Below, piece by piece: positions 1 to 8,736 of a DNA stretch of 15,441 bases (the stretch's first letter is position 1; every line of letters starts with the position of its first letter). Below the pieces are notes generated by a model, which ran no database searches, was not told the origin of the DNA, and was given only the letters and a program-made list of their open reading frames with translations. The stretch is from Bacteroidota bacterium (GTDB lineage: Bacteria > Bacteroidota > Bacteroidia > Flavobacteriales > Flavobacteriaceae), in assembly GCA_947483095.1 (NCBI GenBank), contig CANKLD010000025.1:1-15441 (forward strand). The letters are read 5' to 3'. The translations under genes and the position numbers were made by a program.

Positions 1-1280
1 AGTGTAAATAACTGGGCCACACCTTCGTCCATTAATTGGTCAACACCTTTGTCCAATTGTTTAGCTTTCATTGGATCGGCATTATTAATATATCTAAAAT
101 GCTCCGGCGAAAAACTTGGAATTCCTTTGAAGCTCATAATTTCGCCTTCGGTTAAAGTGTCCCCAATTTTAAAATTACCAGTATCATGCAGTCCAACGAT
201 ATCTCCAGGATAGGAAATGTCTACAATTTCTTTTTTCTCAGCAAAAAAGGCATTTGGACTTGAAAACTTTAAATTTTTCTTTTGTCGAACATGATAATAG
301 GGTTTGTTTCTTTCAAATGTTCCTGATACAATCTTTATAAATGCTAATCTATCGCGGTGTTTAGGATCCATGTTGGCGTGGATTTTAAACACAAAACCTG
401 ACATTTTTTCTTCTTTTGGGTCAACCAATCTTGTTTCGGAATCTTTTGGTCGTGGCGATGGTGCAATTTCTACAAAGCAATCCAACAATTCTCGAACACC
501 AAAATTATTCAACGCAGATCCAAAAAATACAGGTTGTAATTTTCCATTTAAATAATCTTCACGATTAAACTTTGGATATACTTCATCAATTAGTTCTAAT
601 TCTTCACGAAGTCTTTCTGCTGGTTTTTCGCCGATAATTTTTTCTAATTCTGAATTGGCAACATCTGAAAAAGCAATAGTTTCCTCGATATTTTTTCGAC
701 TATCACCACTAAAAAGATTGATGTTTCGCTCCCAAAGATTGTAAATTCCTTGAAAATCATACCCCATTCCAATAGGGAAGCTTAAAGGCGTAACAGATAA
801 TCCTAATTTTTGTTCCACTTCATCCATTAAATCAAAGGCGTCTTTTCCTTCTCTATCTAATTTATTTATGAAAACAATAATTGGAATATTTCTCATTCTA
901 CATACAGAAACTAATTTCTCTGTTTGTTCTTCAACCCCTTTTGCAACGTCAATAACCACAATAACGCTATCAACAGCAGTTAAAGTTCTAAAAGTATCTT
1001 CAGCAAAATCCTTATGACCAGGAGTGTCAAGAATATTAATTTTTTTATCAATATAATTAAATGCCAAAACTGAAGTAGATACAGAAATCCCTCTTTGACG
1101 TTCAATTTCCATAAAATCCGAAGTGGCTCCTTTCTTTATTTTATTGTTTTTAACGGCTCCAGCTTCCTGAATTGCACCTCCAAAAAGTAATAATTTCTCT
1201 GTTAAAGTCGTTTTTCCAGCATCAGGGTGCGATATTATTCCGAAAGTTCTTCTTCTTTCAATTTCTTTTAAAAAGCTCAT
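1..1280 (-). CDS. prfC: Peptide chain release factor 3 (RF3), partial at left edge
   Basis: RF3 is the translational GTPase that removes RF1/RF2 from the ribosome after peptide release. The ATG is at 1280-1278 and the frame stays open to the window edge, giving 426 codons; full RF3 is about 530 residues, so roughly 100 C-terminal residues are missing. The product begins [20 protein letters not shown]. Visible GTPase motifs are the P-loop HPDAGKTT (residues 18-25), the switch II motif DTPGH (85-89) and NKLD (139-142). A switch I-type stretch ([17 protein letters not shown]) separates RF3 from EF-Tu and LepA. Later sequence such as [13 protein letters not shown] and the RF3-like domain following it also fits. 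The gene diverges from the foldase operon across a 217-bp gap. Family assignment is near certain; only the truncation is unresolved. Confidence 0.97.
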   Translation of the reverse strand, partial: MSFLKEIERRRTFGIISHPDAGKTTLTEKLLLFGGAIQEAGAVKNNKIKKGATSDFMEIERQRGISVSTSVLAFNYIDKKINILDTPGHKDFAEDTFRTLTAVDSVIVVIDVAKGVEEQTEKLVSVCRMRNIPIIVFINKLDREGKDAFDLMDEVEQKLGLSVTPLSFPIGMGYDFQGIYNLWERNINLFSGDSRKNIEETIAFSDVANSELEKIIGEKPAERLREELELIDEVYPKFNREDYLNGKLQPVFFGSALNNFGVRELLDCFVEIAPSPRPKDSETRLVDPKEEKMSGFVFKIHANMDPKHRDRLAFIKIVSGTFERNKPYYHVRQKKNLKFSSPNAFFAEKKEIVDISYPGDIVGLHDTGNFKIGDTLTEGEIMSFKGIPSFSPEHFRYINNADPMKAKQLDKGVDQLMDEGVAQLFT

Positions 1281-1300
1281 AAGTTTATTTAAATGGATTA

Positions 1301-1308
1301 CAAAAATA
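1301..1308 (-). promoter_or_regulatory. Candidate -7 element for prfC
   Basis: Read on the minus strand this is TATTTTTG, matching the Bacteroidota -7 consensus TAnnTTTG, about 20 bp upstream of the prfC ATG. No TTG lies at the usual -33 spacing, so only half of the promoter is supported. The location is right, but short AT-rich motifs occur by chance. Confidence 0.4.
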
Positions 1309-1362
1309 CTATTTATTCAACAAATATTTCTATAACATAATAAAGACTATTTGATTTATAAG

Positions 1363-1390
1363 ATTTATGTTAATAAATTTATGTTAATAG
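1363..1390. repeat. 14-bp tandem direct repeat upstream of the foldase promoter
   Basis: ATTTATGTTAATA occurs at 1363-1375 and again, identically, at 1377-1389, giving a 14-bp period with 13 of 14 positions identical. The second copy ends 13 bp before the -33 TTG of the adjacent plus-strand promoter. This position suits an activator or repressor site, but no regulator is identified. Confidence 0.7.
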
Positions 1391-1402
1391 TACCTGTGAT
1401 AG

Positions 1403-1432
1403 TTGTTTAATCTAATTGAATTGTTATTTTTG
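1403..1432 (+). promoter_or_regulatory. Bacteroidota-type promoter for the foldase operon
   Basis: TTG at 1403-1405, a 19-bp spacer and TATTTTTG at 1425-1432 match the Bacteroidota consensus TTG-N19-TAnnTTTG exactly. Transcription would start near 1439, leaving an AT-rich leader of about 60 nt before the ATG at 1498. This is the best promoter match in the window. Confidence 0.75.
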
Positions 1433-1497
1433 TGAGTTAAAATTTACAACTAGCTAAAGCTAATTAAATATTAAGTTAAATTTTATTTTAAATTAAA

Positions 1498-3474
1498 ATG
1501 AAACAATTATTTTTCGGACTTTTATTATCTCTAAATTTAATCGGATTTGCTCAAAATAGTCCGAAAGAAGCGTTATTTACTATTGAAAATAAATCGTATT
1601 ATACCGATGAATTTGCTAGAGTTTACAAAAAAAATCTTGATCTAGTAAAAGATGAATCTCAAAAAGATTTAAATCAATATCTAGAATTATTCGTAGGTTA
1701 TAAATTAAAAATTAATAAAGCCTACAAACTAGGTCTTCAAGATGGTTCTGCTTATCAAAATGAATTGAAATCTTATAGAGGCCAACTTTCAAAAAACTAT
1801 ACTTCTGATTCAAAAGTAACTAAGGAGCTGGTGGAAGAAGGTTACAAAAGGTTTTTAAAAGAAATAAAAGCATCACACATATTGTTTACCGTAGATGAAA
1901 ATGCTGCTCCAGAAGATACTTTAAAAGTATACAAACAAGCTTTAGATGTTCGTAAAAGAGCTATAGCAGGTGAAGATTTCGGTAAACTAGCTACTGAATT
2001 TTCTCAAGATCCTTCTGCTAAAGAGAATAAAGGTGATTTAGGATATTTTACAGCTTTTAGAATGCTTTACGCTTTTGAAAACGGTGCTTATAAAACGACT
2101 AAAGGAAGTATTTCAAATCCAATTCGTACCCGTTTCGGGTATCATTTGATTAAAGTAGTTGATGTTCGTGATAATAGAGGGGATGTAATTGTAGCTCACA
2201 TTATGATTATGGATCCTCCTTCAACAGCTGAAAATAAAGACGATACAGAAAAAGGTAAAAATACAATTCAAGATATTTATAAGAAATTACAACAAGGAGA
2301 AAAATTTGAAGATCTTGCGAAACAATTCTCTGAAGATAAATCATCCTCTACTAAAGGGGGTGTTCTAAATAGATTTGGCTCAGGCCAATTAAGTTCTGAA
2401 GAATTCGAAAATGAAGCCTTTAATTTGACAAAAGAAAATCCGGTTTCTGAACCATTTAAAAGCCAATATGGATGGCATATTGTAAAATTAATTGATAAAT
2501 TTTCAGTAAAAACTATTGATGAAATGCGTCCTGATTTAGAATCAAAAGTGAGCAAAGACGATCGTTCTAGATTGATTACGGCTTCAATGAATGAAAAATT
2601 AAGAAAGAAATACCCTATTAAAAGAGATGATAAATTCTATGCGGTAATTTCTAAATTAGTTACAGATAATTTTTATGAAGGAAAATGGGAAACACCCGCT
2701 GATTTAAAATCATACAATAAAAATTTAGTGACTATAAATTCATCTAAATCAATTACTGGAACTGCTTTTTTATCTTATGTTAAAGACCAGCAAAAAACCA
2801 GAAATACCCTAAAGCCGTTATCTAAATTGATTAATAAATTTTACGACAGCTATTTGGATCAAGAATTATCACAATATTATGATGACAATTTAGAAAAAGA
2901 ATTTCCTGAATTTTCAGCTGTAATGGATGAATATAGAGATGGATTATTGCTCTTTGATTTAATGGAAAAAGAAATTTGGAACAAATCAAAAACAGATACA
3001 TTGGGTTTAAAATCATTTTATGATAAAAACCTAAAAAATTTCCAGTGGAAAAATCGTTTGGATGTAACCATACTTTCTTCAACAAAATTAGAGGTAATTA
3101 GGAAGGCAGAGAAATATTTGAAAAATGATAAAACGGTTGATTTTATTAAAGAGAAATTGAATGTAAAAGACGGTGCGGTAAATATTATGTCTAAAGTGGG
3201 TGTTTTTGAAGAAGGAAATGATGTATTACCAAAAAAATTAAAATTTGAAACTGGAATTTCTGAAATAATTAAAGAGGGTGAGTATTATTTTGTAACCAAA
3301 GTAAATGCAACGTTACCTGCAGGTCCAAAAAAACTTGAGGAATGCAAAGGAAAAGTAATTAATGATTATCAACAATATCTAGAAGAAAATTGGGTTAAAG
3401 ACCTTAAAAACGAATTCAAAGTTGAAGTAAATCAAACTGTTTTTGAAAATGTAAAAAAACAATTGAAACCTTAA
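1498..3474 (+). CDS. Exported parvulin-type peptidylprolyl isomerase with two PpiC domains
   Basis: This is a predicted extracytoplasmic foldase that isomerises X-Pro bonds, and probably chaperones, in proteins crossing or residing in the envelope. The 658-residue product starts with a Sec-type signal peptide (MKQLFFGLLLSLNLIGFAQN, cleavage near residue 19). An N-terminal helical part follows, then two tandem parvulin/PpiC domains at about residues 122-225 and 229-335. Each has the family pattern: an SHILF or AHIMI first strand, an EDFxxLAxxFSxD helix and a closing FGYHLIKV or YGWHIVKL. The C-terminal half, about 340-658, is charged and lysine-rich; I recognise no domain in it. The gene starts 66 bp after a consensus promoter and is followed after 61 bp by a SurA-like gene on the same strand, with no terminator between them. 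Orthology to PpiD or SurA is not established, so no symbol is given. Confidence 0.93.
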   Translation: MKQLFFGLLLSLNLIGFAQNSPKEALFTIENKSYYTDEFARVYKKNLDLVKDESQKDLNQYLELFVGYKLKINKAYKLGLQDGSAYQNELKSYRGQLSKNYTSDSKVTKELVEEGYKRFLKEIKASHILFTVDENAAPEDTLKVYKQALDVRKRAIAGEDFGKLATEFSQDPSAKENKGDLGYFTAFRMLYAFENGAYKTTKGSISNPIRTRFGYHLIKVVDVRDNRGDVIVAHIMIMDPPSTAENKDDTEKGKNTIQDIYKKLQQGEKFEDLAKQFSEDKSSSTKGGVLNRFGSGQLSSEEFENEAFNLTKENPVSEPFKSQYGWHIVKLIDKFSVKTIDEMRPDLESKVSKDDRSRLITASMNEKLRKKYPIKRDDKFYAVISKLVTDNFYEGKWETPADLKSYNKNLVTINSSKSITGTAFLSYVKDQQKTRNTLKPLSKLINKFYDSYLDQELSQYYDDNLEKEFPEFSAVMDEYRDGLLLFDLMEKEIWNKSKTDTLGLKSFYDKNLKNFQWKNRLDVTILSSTKLEVIRKAEKYLKNDKTVDFIKEKLNVKDGAVNIMSKVGVFEEGNDVLPKKLKFETGISEIIKEGEYYFVTKVNATLPAGPKKLEECKGKVINDYQQYLEENWVKDLKNEFKVEVNQTVFENVKKQLKP

Positions 3475-3535
3475 TGACCTAAACAAAGGTAAAAAGTATT
3501 TAAAATAAATTAACAATAGCGAATAGAATTAGAGG

Positions 3536-4966
3536 ATGATGACAATAAATAATATAAATAGAGGATTTTTAAATACAAAAACAGCTTTAATAGTTCTTTT
3601 TACAGTATTCGCTTTTACAGTTGATGCACAAGAAATTATTAAAGAAAAACCTGCCGATTCTGTTAAAGTTAAACTGCCGCAATCTCGTCAAAAAGTAGAT
3701 GGAATTATAGCTACAGTTGGTGATTATATGGTTTTAGATTCCGATATTGACAAAGCTTATCTTGAAATTTCAAGCCAAGGAAATTCAATTAAAGACATTA
3801 CAAGATGTCAAATGTTGGGTAAATTATTGGAAGACAAATTATATGCTCATCAAGCAATTCAAGATAGTATTGTAGTGAGAGATGATGAAGTTAAGAAAAT
3901 GATGGACGACAGAATCAACTATATGGTGGAACAAATTGGTTCTTTGGATAAAGTAATTCAATACTACAAGAAAAATACAGAGGAAGAATTTAAAACCTAT
4001 TTCTTTGATGTTTTAAAGGAAAACAAGTTGGCTGAGGACATGCAAAAAAAGATTGTTGATGCAGTTGAAGTAACTCCAGAGGAAGTACGTACTTTTTTTA
4101 AAAAAATTATTACTACTGAATTGCCTGTTTTTGGATCAGAAATGGAAGTTTCTCAAATTGTAGTCACCCCTAAAATTACTGAAGAAGAAAAACAAAAAGT
4201 AATTGATAAATTAAAAGGATTTAAAAATGAGATTCAAGGCGGTTCAAGTTTTTTCAGTAAGGCAGTTTTGTATTCTGAAGATCCAGGTTCAAGATCGTTG
4301 GGCGGTTTTTATAAAATGACACGTAAAACACCATTTGTAAAAGAGTTTAAGGATGTTGCATTTAGCCTTTCTGAAGGAGAAATATCCGAACCTTTTGAAA
4401 CCGACTTTGGTTTTCATATCATTTATGTAGAAAAAATTAGAGGTCAAGAAATTGATTTACGTCATATTTTGTTGATTCCTAAAGTTTCAGATGAATCTTT
4501 AAAAGAAGCAAAAGAAAAAATTGCTTTGATCAAAAAAAGAATTCAAGATAAGGAAATTACATTTGCTGAAGCTGCAAGAACTTTATCTGACGAAAAAGAA
4601 ACTAGAGCAAACGGAGGGGTTTTAATTAATCCTAAAACACAAGACACTCGATTTGAATTGACAAAAATGGATCCAACTTTATATGCAAATGTTTCCAATT
4701 TAAAAGAAGGTGAAGTTTCAGCTGCTTTAGGAGAAGAAGATCAAACGGGTAAAAAGAAATTCAAATTGTTAACTGTTACCAATCGAATTAATGAGCATAC
4801 TGCTGATTATGCCAAAGATTACATAAAAATTAAAAATCTTGCTTTAAAGGAAAAACAAATTAAAGCAATCGGTAAATGGTTTGAAGAAAAAATTAAAGAA
4901 ACTTTCATCAAAATTAATGGTGAATACAGAGATTGTGTTTTTACTAATAACTGGTTAAAGAAATAG
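3536..4966 (+). CDS. SurA-like periplasmic peptidylprolyl isomerase/chaperone
   Basis: This is a likely periplasmic chaperone for outer-membrane proteins, by analogy with SurA. The 476-residue product has a hydrophobic signal segment (about residues 15-29), with cleavage expected after VDA (31). A SurA-type N-terminal helical region spans about 53-190, beginning VDGIIATVGDYMVLDSDID. Two PpiC domains lie at about 200-302 (closing FGFHIIYV) and 305-415 (opening LRHILLIP). The second lacks the FGYH-like ending and may be less enzyme-like, as in other SurA proteins where only one parvulin domain is active. The start is MM, so translation may begin at 3536 or 3539; an AGAGG lies directly upstream, unusually close. 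The gene sits between another foldase and moxR, probably in one transcript. Confidence 0.92.
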   Translation: MMTINNINRGFLNTKTALIVLFTVFAFTVDAQEIIKEKPADSVKVKLPQSRQKVDGIIATVGDYMVLDSDIDKAYLEISSQGNSIKDITRCQMLGKLLEDKLYAHQAIQDSIVVRDDEVKKMMDDRINYMVEQIGSLDKVIQYYKKNTEEEFKTYFFDVLKENKLAEDMQKKIVDAVEVTPEEVRTFFKKIITTELPVFGSEMEVSQIVVTPKITEEEKQKVIDKLKGFKNEIQGGSSFFSKAVLYSEDPGSRSLGGFYKMTRKTPFVKEFKDVAFSLSEGEISEPFETDFGFHIIYVEKIRGQEIDLRHILLIPKVSDESLKEAKEKIALIKKRIQDKEITFAEAARTLSDEKETRANGGVLINPKTQDTRFELTKMDPTLYANVSNLKEGEVSAALGEEDQTGKKKFKLLTVTNRINEHTADYAKDYIKIKNLALKEKQIKAIGKWFEEKIKETFIKINGEYRDCVFTNNWLKK

Positions 4967-5032
4967 TCAAAATATCCCTTAATCATTTTTAAGTTTTTAT
5001 AATCTTAAACCTTAAACCTAAAATATTTAATA

Positions 5033-5986
5033 ATGTCTGACGTAGCCGAAATAAATAAATTAGTTCAAAAAAGAATTGAGCTTAAAAATGAAATTGCGAA
5101 AATAATCGTTGGTCAAGATGAGGTGGTAGATCAAATAGTTTTGAGTATTTTCTCTGGTGGTCACGCACTTTTAGTAGGTGTACCAGGTTTGGCAAAAACG
5201 TTGATGGTAAATACTATTTCACAAGCTTTAGGATTAGATTTTAAACGGATTCAGTTTACTCCCGATTTAATGCCTTCTGATATTTTAGGAAGTGAAATTT
5301 TAGATGAAAATAGACAATTCAAATTCTTAAAAGGACCCATTTTTTCTAATATTATTTTAGCTGACGAGATCAATAGAACTCCTCCAAAAACCCAAGCTGC
5401 TTTATTAGAAGCAATGCAAGAAAGAGCTGTAACTATTGCGGGTCACAATTATAAATTAGATTTACCCTACTTTGTTTTAGCAACACAAAACCCAATTGAG
5501 CAAGAAGGAACCTATCCTTTGCCAGAAGCTCAATTAGATCGTTTTATGTTCTCTATTAAGTTAGATTACCCAACTTTCGAAGAAGAAGTTCAGGTAGTAA
5601 AAAACACCACTTCAAATTTAGATATTTCGGTTAATCCACTGTTTAATTCTCAAGAGATTATCGATTTCCAACAGTTAATTCGAAGAATCCCAGTAGCTGA
5701 TAATGTAGTTGAATATGCGGTGACTTTAGTAAGTAAAACAAGACCTGAAAATTCACTCTCAAATGATTTTGTAAAAAACTATATCGATTGGGGGGCAGGG
5801 CCGAGAGCATCACAAAATTTGATTTTAGCCGCTAAAGCAAATGCTGCCTTTAACGGAAAGTTCTCTCCAGACATTGAAGATGTAAAAGCGGTTGCAACTG
5901 GAATTTTAAGACATCGTGTTGTAAAAAATTACAAAGCTGATGCCGAAGGAATTTCAATTGAAAAAATCATCGATTCTTTATTGTAA
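5033..5986 (+). CDS. MoxR-family AAA+ ATPase
   Basis: MoxR proteins are AAA+ ATPases thought to act as chaperones in maturing protein complexes; this one is predicted cytoplasmic with no signal peptide. The 317-residue length is typical. Visible motifs are Walker A GVPGLAKT (residues 49-56), Walker B ILADE (108-112) followed by INRTPP, sensor 1 in VLATQNP (148-154) and an arginine-finger region LDRF (168-171). The C-terminal lid follows from about 200. MoxR genes often sit with DUF58 and von Willebrand A proteins, but none follows here: the gene is the last of the foldase set, 66 bp after the SurA-like gene, and is closed by a strong terminator. The link to the foldases suggests envelope quality control, but that is inference from position. 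The substrate is unknown. Confidence 0.94.
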   Translation: MSDVAEINKLVQKRIELKNEIAKIIVGQDEVVDQIVLSIFSGGHALLVGVPGLAKTLMVNTISQALGLDFKRIQFTPDLMPSDILGSEILDENRQFKFLKGPIFSNIILADEINRTPPKTQAALLEAMQERAVTIAGHNYKLDLPYFVLATQNPIEQEGTYPLPEAQLDRFMFSIKLDYPTFEEEVQVVKNTTSNLDISVNPLFNSQEIIDFQQLIRRIPVADNVVEYAVTLVSKTRPENSLSNDFVKNYIDWGAGPRASQNLILAAKANAAFNGKFSPDIEDVKAVATGILRHRVVKNYKADAEGISIEKIIDSLL

Positions 5987-6000
5987 AATCATTATTTATC

Positions 6001-6038
6001 AAAAACCTCAAATTTTCCCTTAAGATTTGAGGTTTTTT
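6001..6038 (+). terminator. Rho-independent terminator after moxR
   Basis: A perfect 13-bp stem pairs 6001-6013 with 6025-6037; its core is ACCTCAAAT and ATTTGAGGT. The loop is 11 nt, and the distal T run (6033-6038) also forms the base of the stem. It begins 15 bp after the moxR stop and ends the foldase-moxR unit. The A run on the other side could let it work in both directions. Confidence 0.88.
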
Positions 6039-6118
6039 ATTTACTGAAGATTTTCGATTTCATAAAAATCATCCCAATATTTATCAATTAAACAATATTT
6101 TAATATTATTTTATTTTT

Positions 6119-6152
6119 ATAGCAATAATAAAGCATATTATTGCTATTTTTT
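6119..6152. repeat. Perfect 12-bp inverted repeat upstream of aconitase
   Basis: The arms ATAGCAATAATA (6119-6130) and TATTATTGCTAT (6136-6147) are perfect complements around a 5-nt loop (AAGCA), followed by Ts to 6152. On the plus strand it looks like a second AT-rich terminator. It lies about 65 bp upstream of the aconitase -7 box, so it could instead be an operator. The sequence does not decide between these. Confidence 0.6.
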
Positions 6153-6214
6153 AAATAATAATCAGTTCAAAACGTACTTTTATTAAAATATCTTTAATAT
6201 TAAATGTTATTGTT

Positions 6215-6222
6215 TAAATTTG
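6215..6222 (+). promoter_or_regulatory. Candidate -7 element for aconitase
   Basis: TAAATTTG matches TAnnTTTG and lies 27 bp upstream of the ATG at 6250, giving a leader of about 20 nt. No exact TTG sits at the -33 position (TTT is found instead). Since a terminator closes the upstream unit, a promoter in this gap is required, which supports the call. Confidence 0.55.
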
Positions 6223-6249
6223 TAATCTAATAAACTAATTTATATTACT

Positions 6250-8514
6250 ATGGCTTTTGATATAGAAATGATAAAAAAGGTTTACAACAATATGCCCTCT
6301 CGTGTGGATAAAGCAAGAGAAATTGTTGGAAGACCCTTGACATTAACAGAGAAAATTTTATACACGCATCTTTGGGAAGGTACACCTTCTCAAGCTTTTA
6401 AAAATGGAGTTGACTATGTTGACTTCGCACCGGACCGTGTAGCTTGTCAAGATGCTACTGCACAAATGGCTTTATTGCAATTTATGCACGCTGGAAAACC
6501 TAAAGTTGCAGTTCCAACTACTGTGCATTGCGATCACTTGATTCAAGCAAAAGTAGATGCCGTAACTGATTTAGCACTTGCGAAATCTCAAAGCAGCGAA
6601 GTTTTTGATTTCCTTTCTTCTGTATCAAATAAATATGGAATTGGTTTCTGGAAGCCAGGAGCAGGGATTATTCACCAAGTAGTTTTAGAAAATTATGCCT
6701 TTCCTGGTGGGATGATGATTGGAACCGATTCACATACTGTAAATGCAGGTGGATTAGGAATGTTAGCCATTGGTGTTGGTGGTGCAGATGCAGTAGATGT
6801 AATGTCAGGAATGGCTTGGGAATTGAAATTCCCGAAACTAATTGGAGTAAAGTTAACCGGTAAACTATCCGGTTGGACAGCACCAAAAGATGTGATCCTG
6901 AAAGTGGCTGGAATCTTAACTGTAAAAGGAGGAACGGGAGCCATCGTTGAATATTTTGGCGAGGGTGCAACTGCAATGTCTTGTACTGGAAAAGGAACCA
7001 TTTGTAATATGGGAGCCGAAATTGGAGCAACTACTTCTACTTTTGGATATGACGATTCGATGAGTCGTTATTTACGTTCTACAAACAGAGCCGATGTTGC
7101 CGATGCTGCCGATAAAGTAGCGTCTTACTTAACTGGTGATGATGAAGTTTATGCAAATCCAGAGCAGTATTTTGATCAAGTGATTGAAATCAATTTAACA
7201 GAATTAGAGCCGCATTTAAACGGTCCTTATACACCAGATTTATCAACTCCAATTTCTAAAATGAAAGAAGAAGCGATAAAAAATAACTGGCCATTGAAAA
7301 TAGAAGTAGGTTTGATTGGTTCTTGTACCAATTCTTCCTACGAAGATATTGCTCGTGCGGCTTCATTGGCCAAACAAGTGTCGGATAAAAACCTAAAAAC
7401 AAAAGCCCAATTTACGATTACTCCAGGTTCTGAAGTAGTGCGATATACGATTGAACGTGACGGATTTATAGCTGCTTTCGATAAAATTGGTGCCACTGTT
7501 TTTGCGAATGCTTGTGGACCATGTATTGGAATGTGGGACAGAGAAGGAGCAGAGAAGGAAGAACGCAATACTATCGTTCACTCGTTCAACCGTAATTTCT
7601 CTAAGCGTGCTGATGGAAATCCAAATACGTTGGCTTTTGTTGGTTCGCCAGAATTGGTAACTGCTTTAGCCATCGCGGGTGATTTAGGTTTCAATCCGTT
7701 GACAGATAAATTAATTAACGAAGACGGCGAAGAAGTAATGTTAGACGAACCAACAGGAAATGAACTGCCTCCAAAAGGTTTTGATGCGGAAGACCCAGGT
7801 TTTCAAGCACCAGCCGAAGACGGATCAGGAGTTCAAATCTTGGTAAGCGACACCTCAGAGCGTTTGCAATTGCTAGCGCCGTTCACTGCTTGGGATGGAA
7901 AAAACATTACAGGCGCTAAATTATTGATCAAAGCTTTTGGAAAATGTACGACGGATCACATTTCTATGGCGGGACCTTGGTTGCGTTTCCGTGGTCATTT
8001 GGATGCCATTTCTAATAATATGTTGATTGGCGCAATTAATGCTTTCAACCAAAAACCAAATACAGTAAAAAACCAATTGACAGGACAATATGATGCGGTT
8101 CCTGCTGTGGCACGTGCTTATAAAGCGGCTGGAATTCCTTCGATTGTAGTGGGCGACCACAATTATGGCGAAGGTTCTTCAAGAGAGCATGCGGCTATGG
8201 AGCCTCGTTTCTTGGGCGTAAAAGCAGTTTTGGTAAAATCATTTGCGCGTATTCACGAAACTAATTTGAAAAAACAAGGGATGTTGGGTTTAACGTTTGC
8301 TAACGAAGCCGATTATGATAAAATTCAAGAAGATGACACGATTAACTTCGTTGATTTGGTTGATTTTGCACCAGGAAAACCATTGACCTTAGAATTTGTT
8401 CATGCCGATGGTTCCAAAGATAGTATCTTGGCCAACCATACTTATAACGAAGGGCAAATTGGCTGGTTTGTGGCGGGTTCTGCGTTGAACTTGATCGCTG
8501 CTGGAAAAGCATAA
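6250..8514 (+). CDS. acn: Aconitate hydratase, mitochondrial-type
   Basis: Aconitase converts citrate to isocitrate through cis-aconitate in the TCA cycle, in the cytoplasm, using a [4Fe-4S] cluster. The 754-residue product has the size and arrangement of mitochondrial-type aconitase, which is shorter than the AcnA/IRP type (about 890). The three cluster ligands are visible: Cys359 in [10 protein letters not shown], and Cys422 and Cys425 in [10 protein letters not shown]. They fall within one residue of the mature mitochondrial enzyme's 358, 421 and 424. Substrate-binding stretches include GTDSHT (158-163) in the N-terminal domains and a C-terminal swivel domain with [15 protein letters not shown]. 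The gene is monocistronic, between a candidate promoter and a strong terminator. Codon use looks somewhat richer in G and C than its neighbours, as often seen in highly expressed genes. Confidence 0.98.
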   Translation: MAFDIEMIKKVYNNMPSRVDKAREIVGRPLTLTEKILYTHLWEGTPSQAFKNGVDYVDFAPDRVACQDATAQMALLQFMHAGKPKVAVPTTVHCDHLIQAKVDAVTDLALAKSQSSEVFDFLSSVSNKYGIGFWKPGAGIIHQVVLENYAFPGGMMIGTDSHTVNAGGLGMLAIGVGGADAVDVMSGMAWELKFPKLIGVKLTGKLSGWTAPKDVILKVAGILTVKGGTGAIVEYFGEGATAMSCTGKGTICNMGAEIGATTSTFGYDDSMSRYLRSTNRADVADAADKVASYLTGDDEVYANPEQYFDQVIEINLTELEPHLNGPYTPDLSTPISKMKEEAIKNNWPLKIEVGLIGSCTNSSYEDIARAASLAKQVSDKNLKTKAQFTITPGSEVVRYTIERDGFIAAFDKIGATVFANACGPCIGMWDREGAEKEERNTIVHSFNRNFSKRADGNPNTLAFVGSPELVTALAIAGDLGFNPLTDKLINEDGEEVMLDEPTGNELPPKGFDAEDPGFQAPAEDGSGVQILVSDTSERLQLLAPFTAWDGKNITGAKLLIKAFGKCTTDHISMAGPWLRFRGHLDAISNNMLIGAINAFNQKPNTVKNQLTGQYDAVPAVARAYKAAGIPSIVVGDHNYGEGSSREHAAMEPRFLGVKAVLVKSFARIHETNLKKQGMLGLTFANEADYDKIQEDDTINFVDLVDFAPGKPLTLEFVHADGSKDSILANHTYNEGQIGWFVAGSALNLIAAGKA

Positions 8515-8532
8515 TCGCATTTTAGATAGTAC

Positions 8533-8566
8533 AAAAAACGCGCTGTGAAAACAGCGCGTTTTTTTT
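8533..8566 (+). terminator. Strong rho-independent terminator after aconitase
   Basis: The GC-rich arms CGCGCTGT (8539-8546) and ACAGCGCG (8551-8558) enclose a GAAA tetraloop. Six flanking A-T pairs extend the stem to 14 bp, and the T run continues to 8566. It begins 18 bp after the stop codon. The A run on the left would also allow function from the opposite strand. Confidence 0.95.
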
Positions 8567-8594
8567 GTGGATTTTTTGTCAATCTGAATTTATT

Positions 8595-8623
8595 TTAGAT
8601 GATAAAATTATGTTATCATTTAA
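8595..8623. repeat. AT-rich inverted repeat downstream of higA
   Basis: ATGATAA (8599-8605) and TTATCAT (8613-8619) are complementary. The pairing extends outward to 8595 and 8623 with one G-T wobble, around a 7-nt loop. There is no T run on the minus strand, so it is not a standard terminator for higBA; it may protect the 3' end of that transcript. Confidence 0.35.
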
Positions 8624-8642
8624 TCTATTGTCGCTCCCGTAA

Positions 8643-8653
8643 TCGTGTTAGAA
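8643..8653 (+). repeat. 11-bp direct repeat, left copy flanking higBA
   Basis: TCGTGTTAGAA occurs here and again at 9504-9514, one copy on each side of the higBA pair. The flanking bases differ immediately on both sides. It could be the footprint of an insertion, or chance. Confidence 0.4.
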
Positions 8654-8658
8654 CTCTT

Positions 8659-8690
8659 TTTTCATAACCGACAGTCTAAAGTTATGAAAA
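8659..8690. repeat. Inverted repeat between the aconitase terminator and higA
   Basis: TTTTCATAAC (8659-8668) and GTTATGAAAA (8681-8690) form a perfect 10-bp stem around a 12-nt loop. Neither strand has a following T run, so it is not a classical terminator. It lies 47 bp beyond the higA stop and could be a 3' stabilising structure or a protein site. Confidence 0.45.
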
Positions 8691-8736
8691 TTAAACGAAC
8701 AATTTACCGAAAACTAGCCATAAGATTTAGAAATTG

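Noticed and set aside
3484..3516. A minus-strand promoter match (TTG, 22-bp spacer, TACCTTTG) between the two foldase genes
   Set aside because: It would only drive transcription antisense to the first foldase. In AT-rich DNA a few such matches are expected by chance in 15 kb on both strands.
5004..5024. Short tandem run of CTTAAAC upstream of moxR
   Set aside because: Only two full 7-bp units and part of a third are present, in AT-rich DNA with no nearby promoter element.
6668..7030. Open frames of about 100-120 codons on the minus strand inside aconitase
   Set aside because: They lie wholly inside a certain gene on the other strand, have low-complexity, leucine- or proline-rich translations and no family features. 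They follow from the codon use of aconitase.
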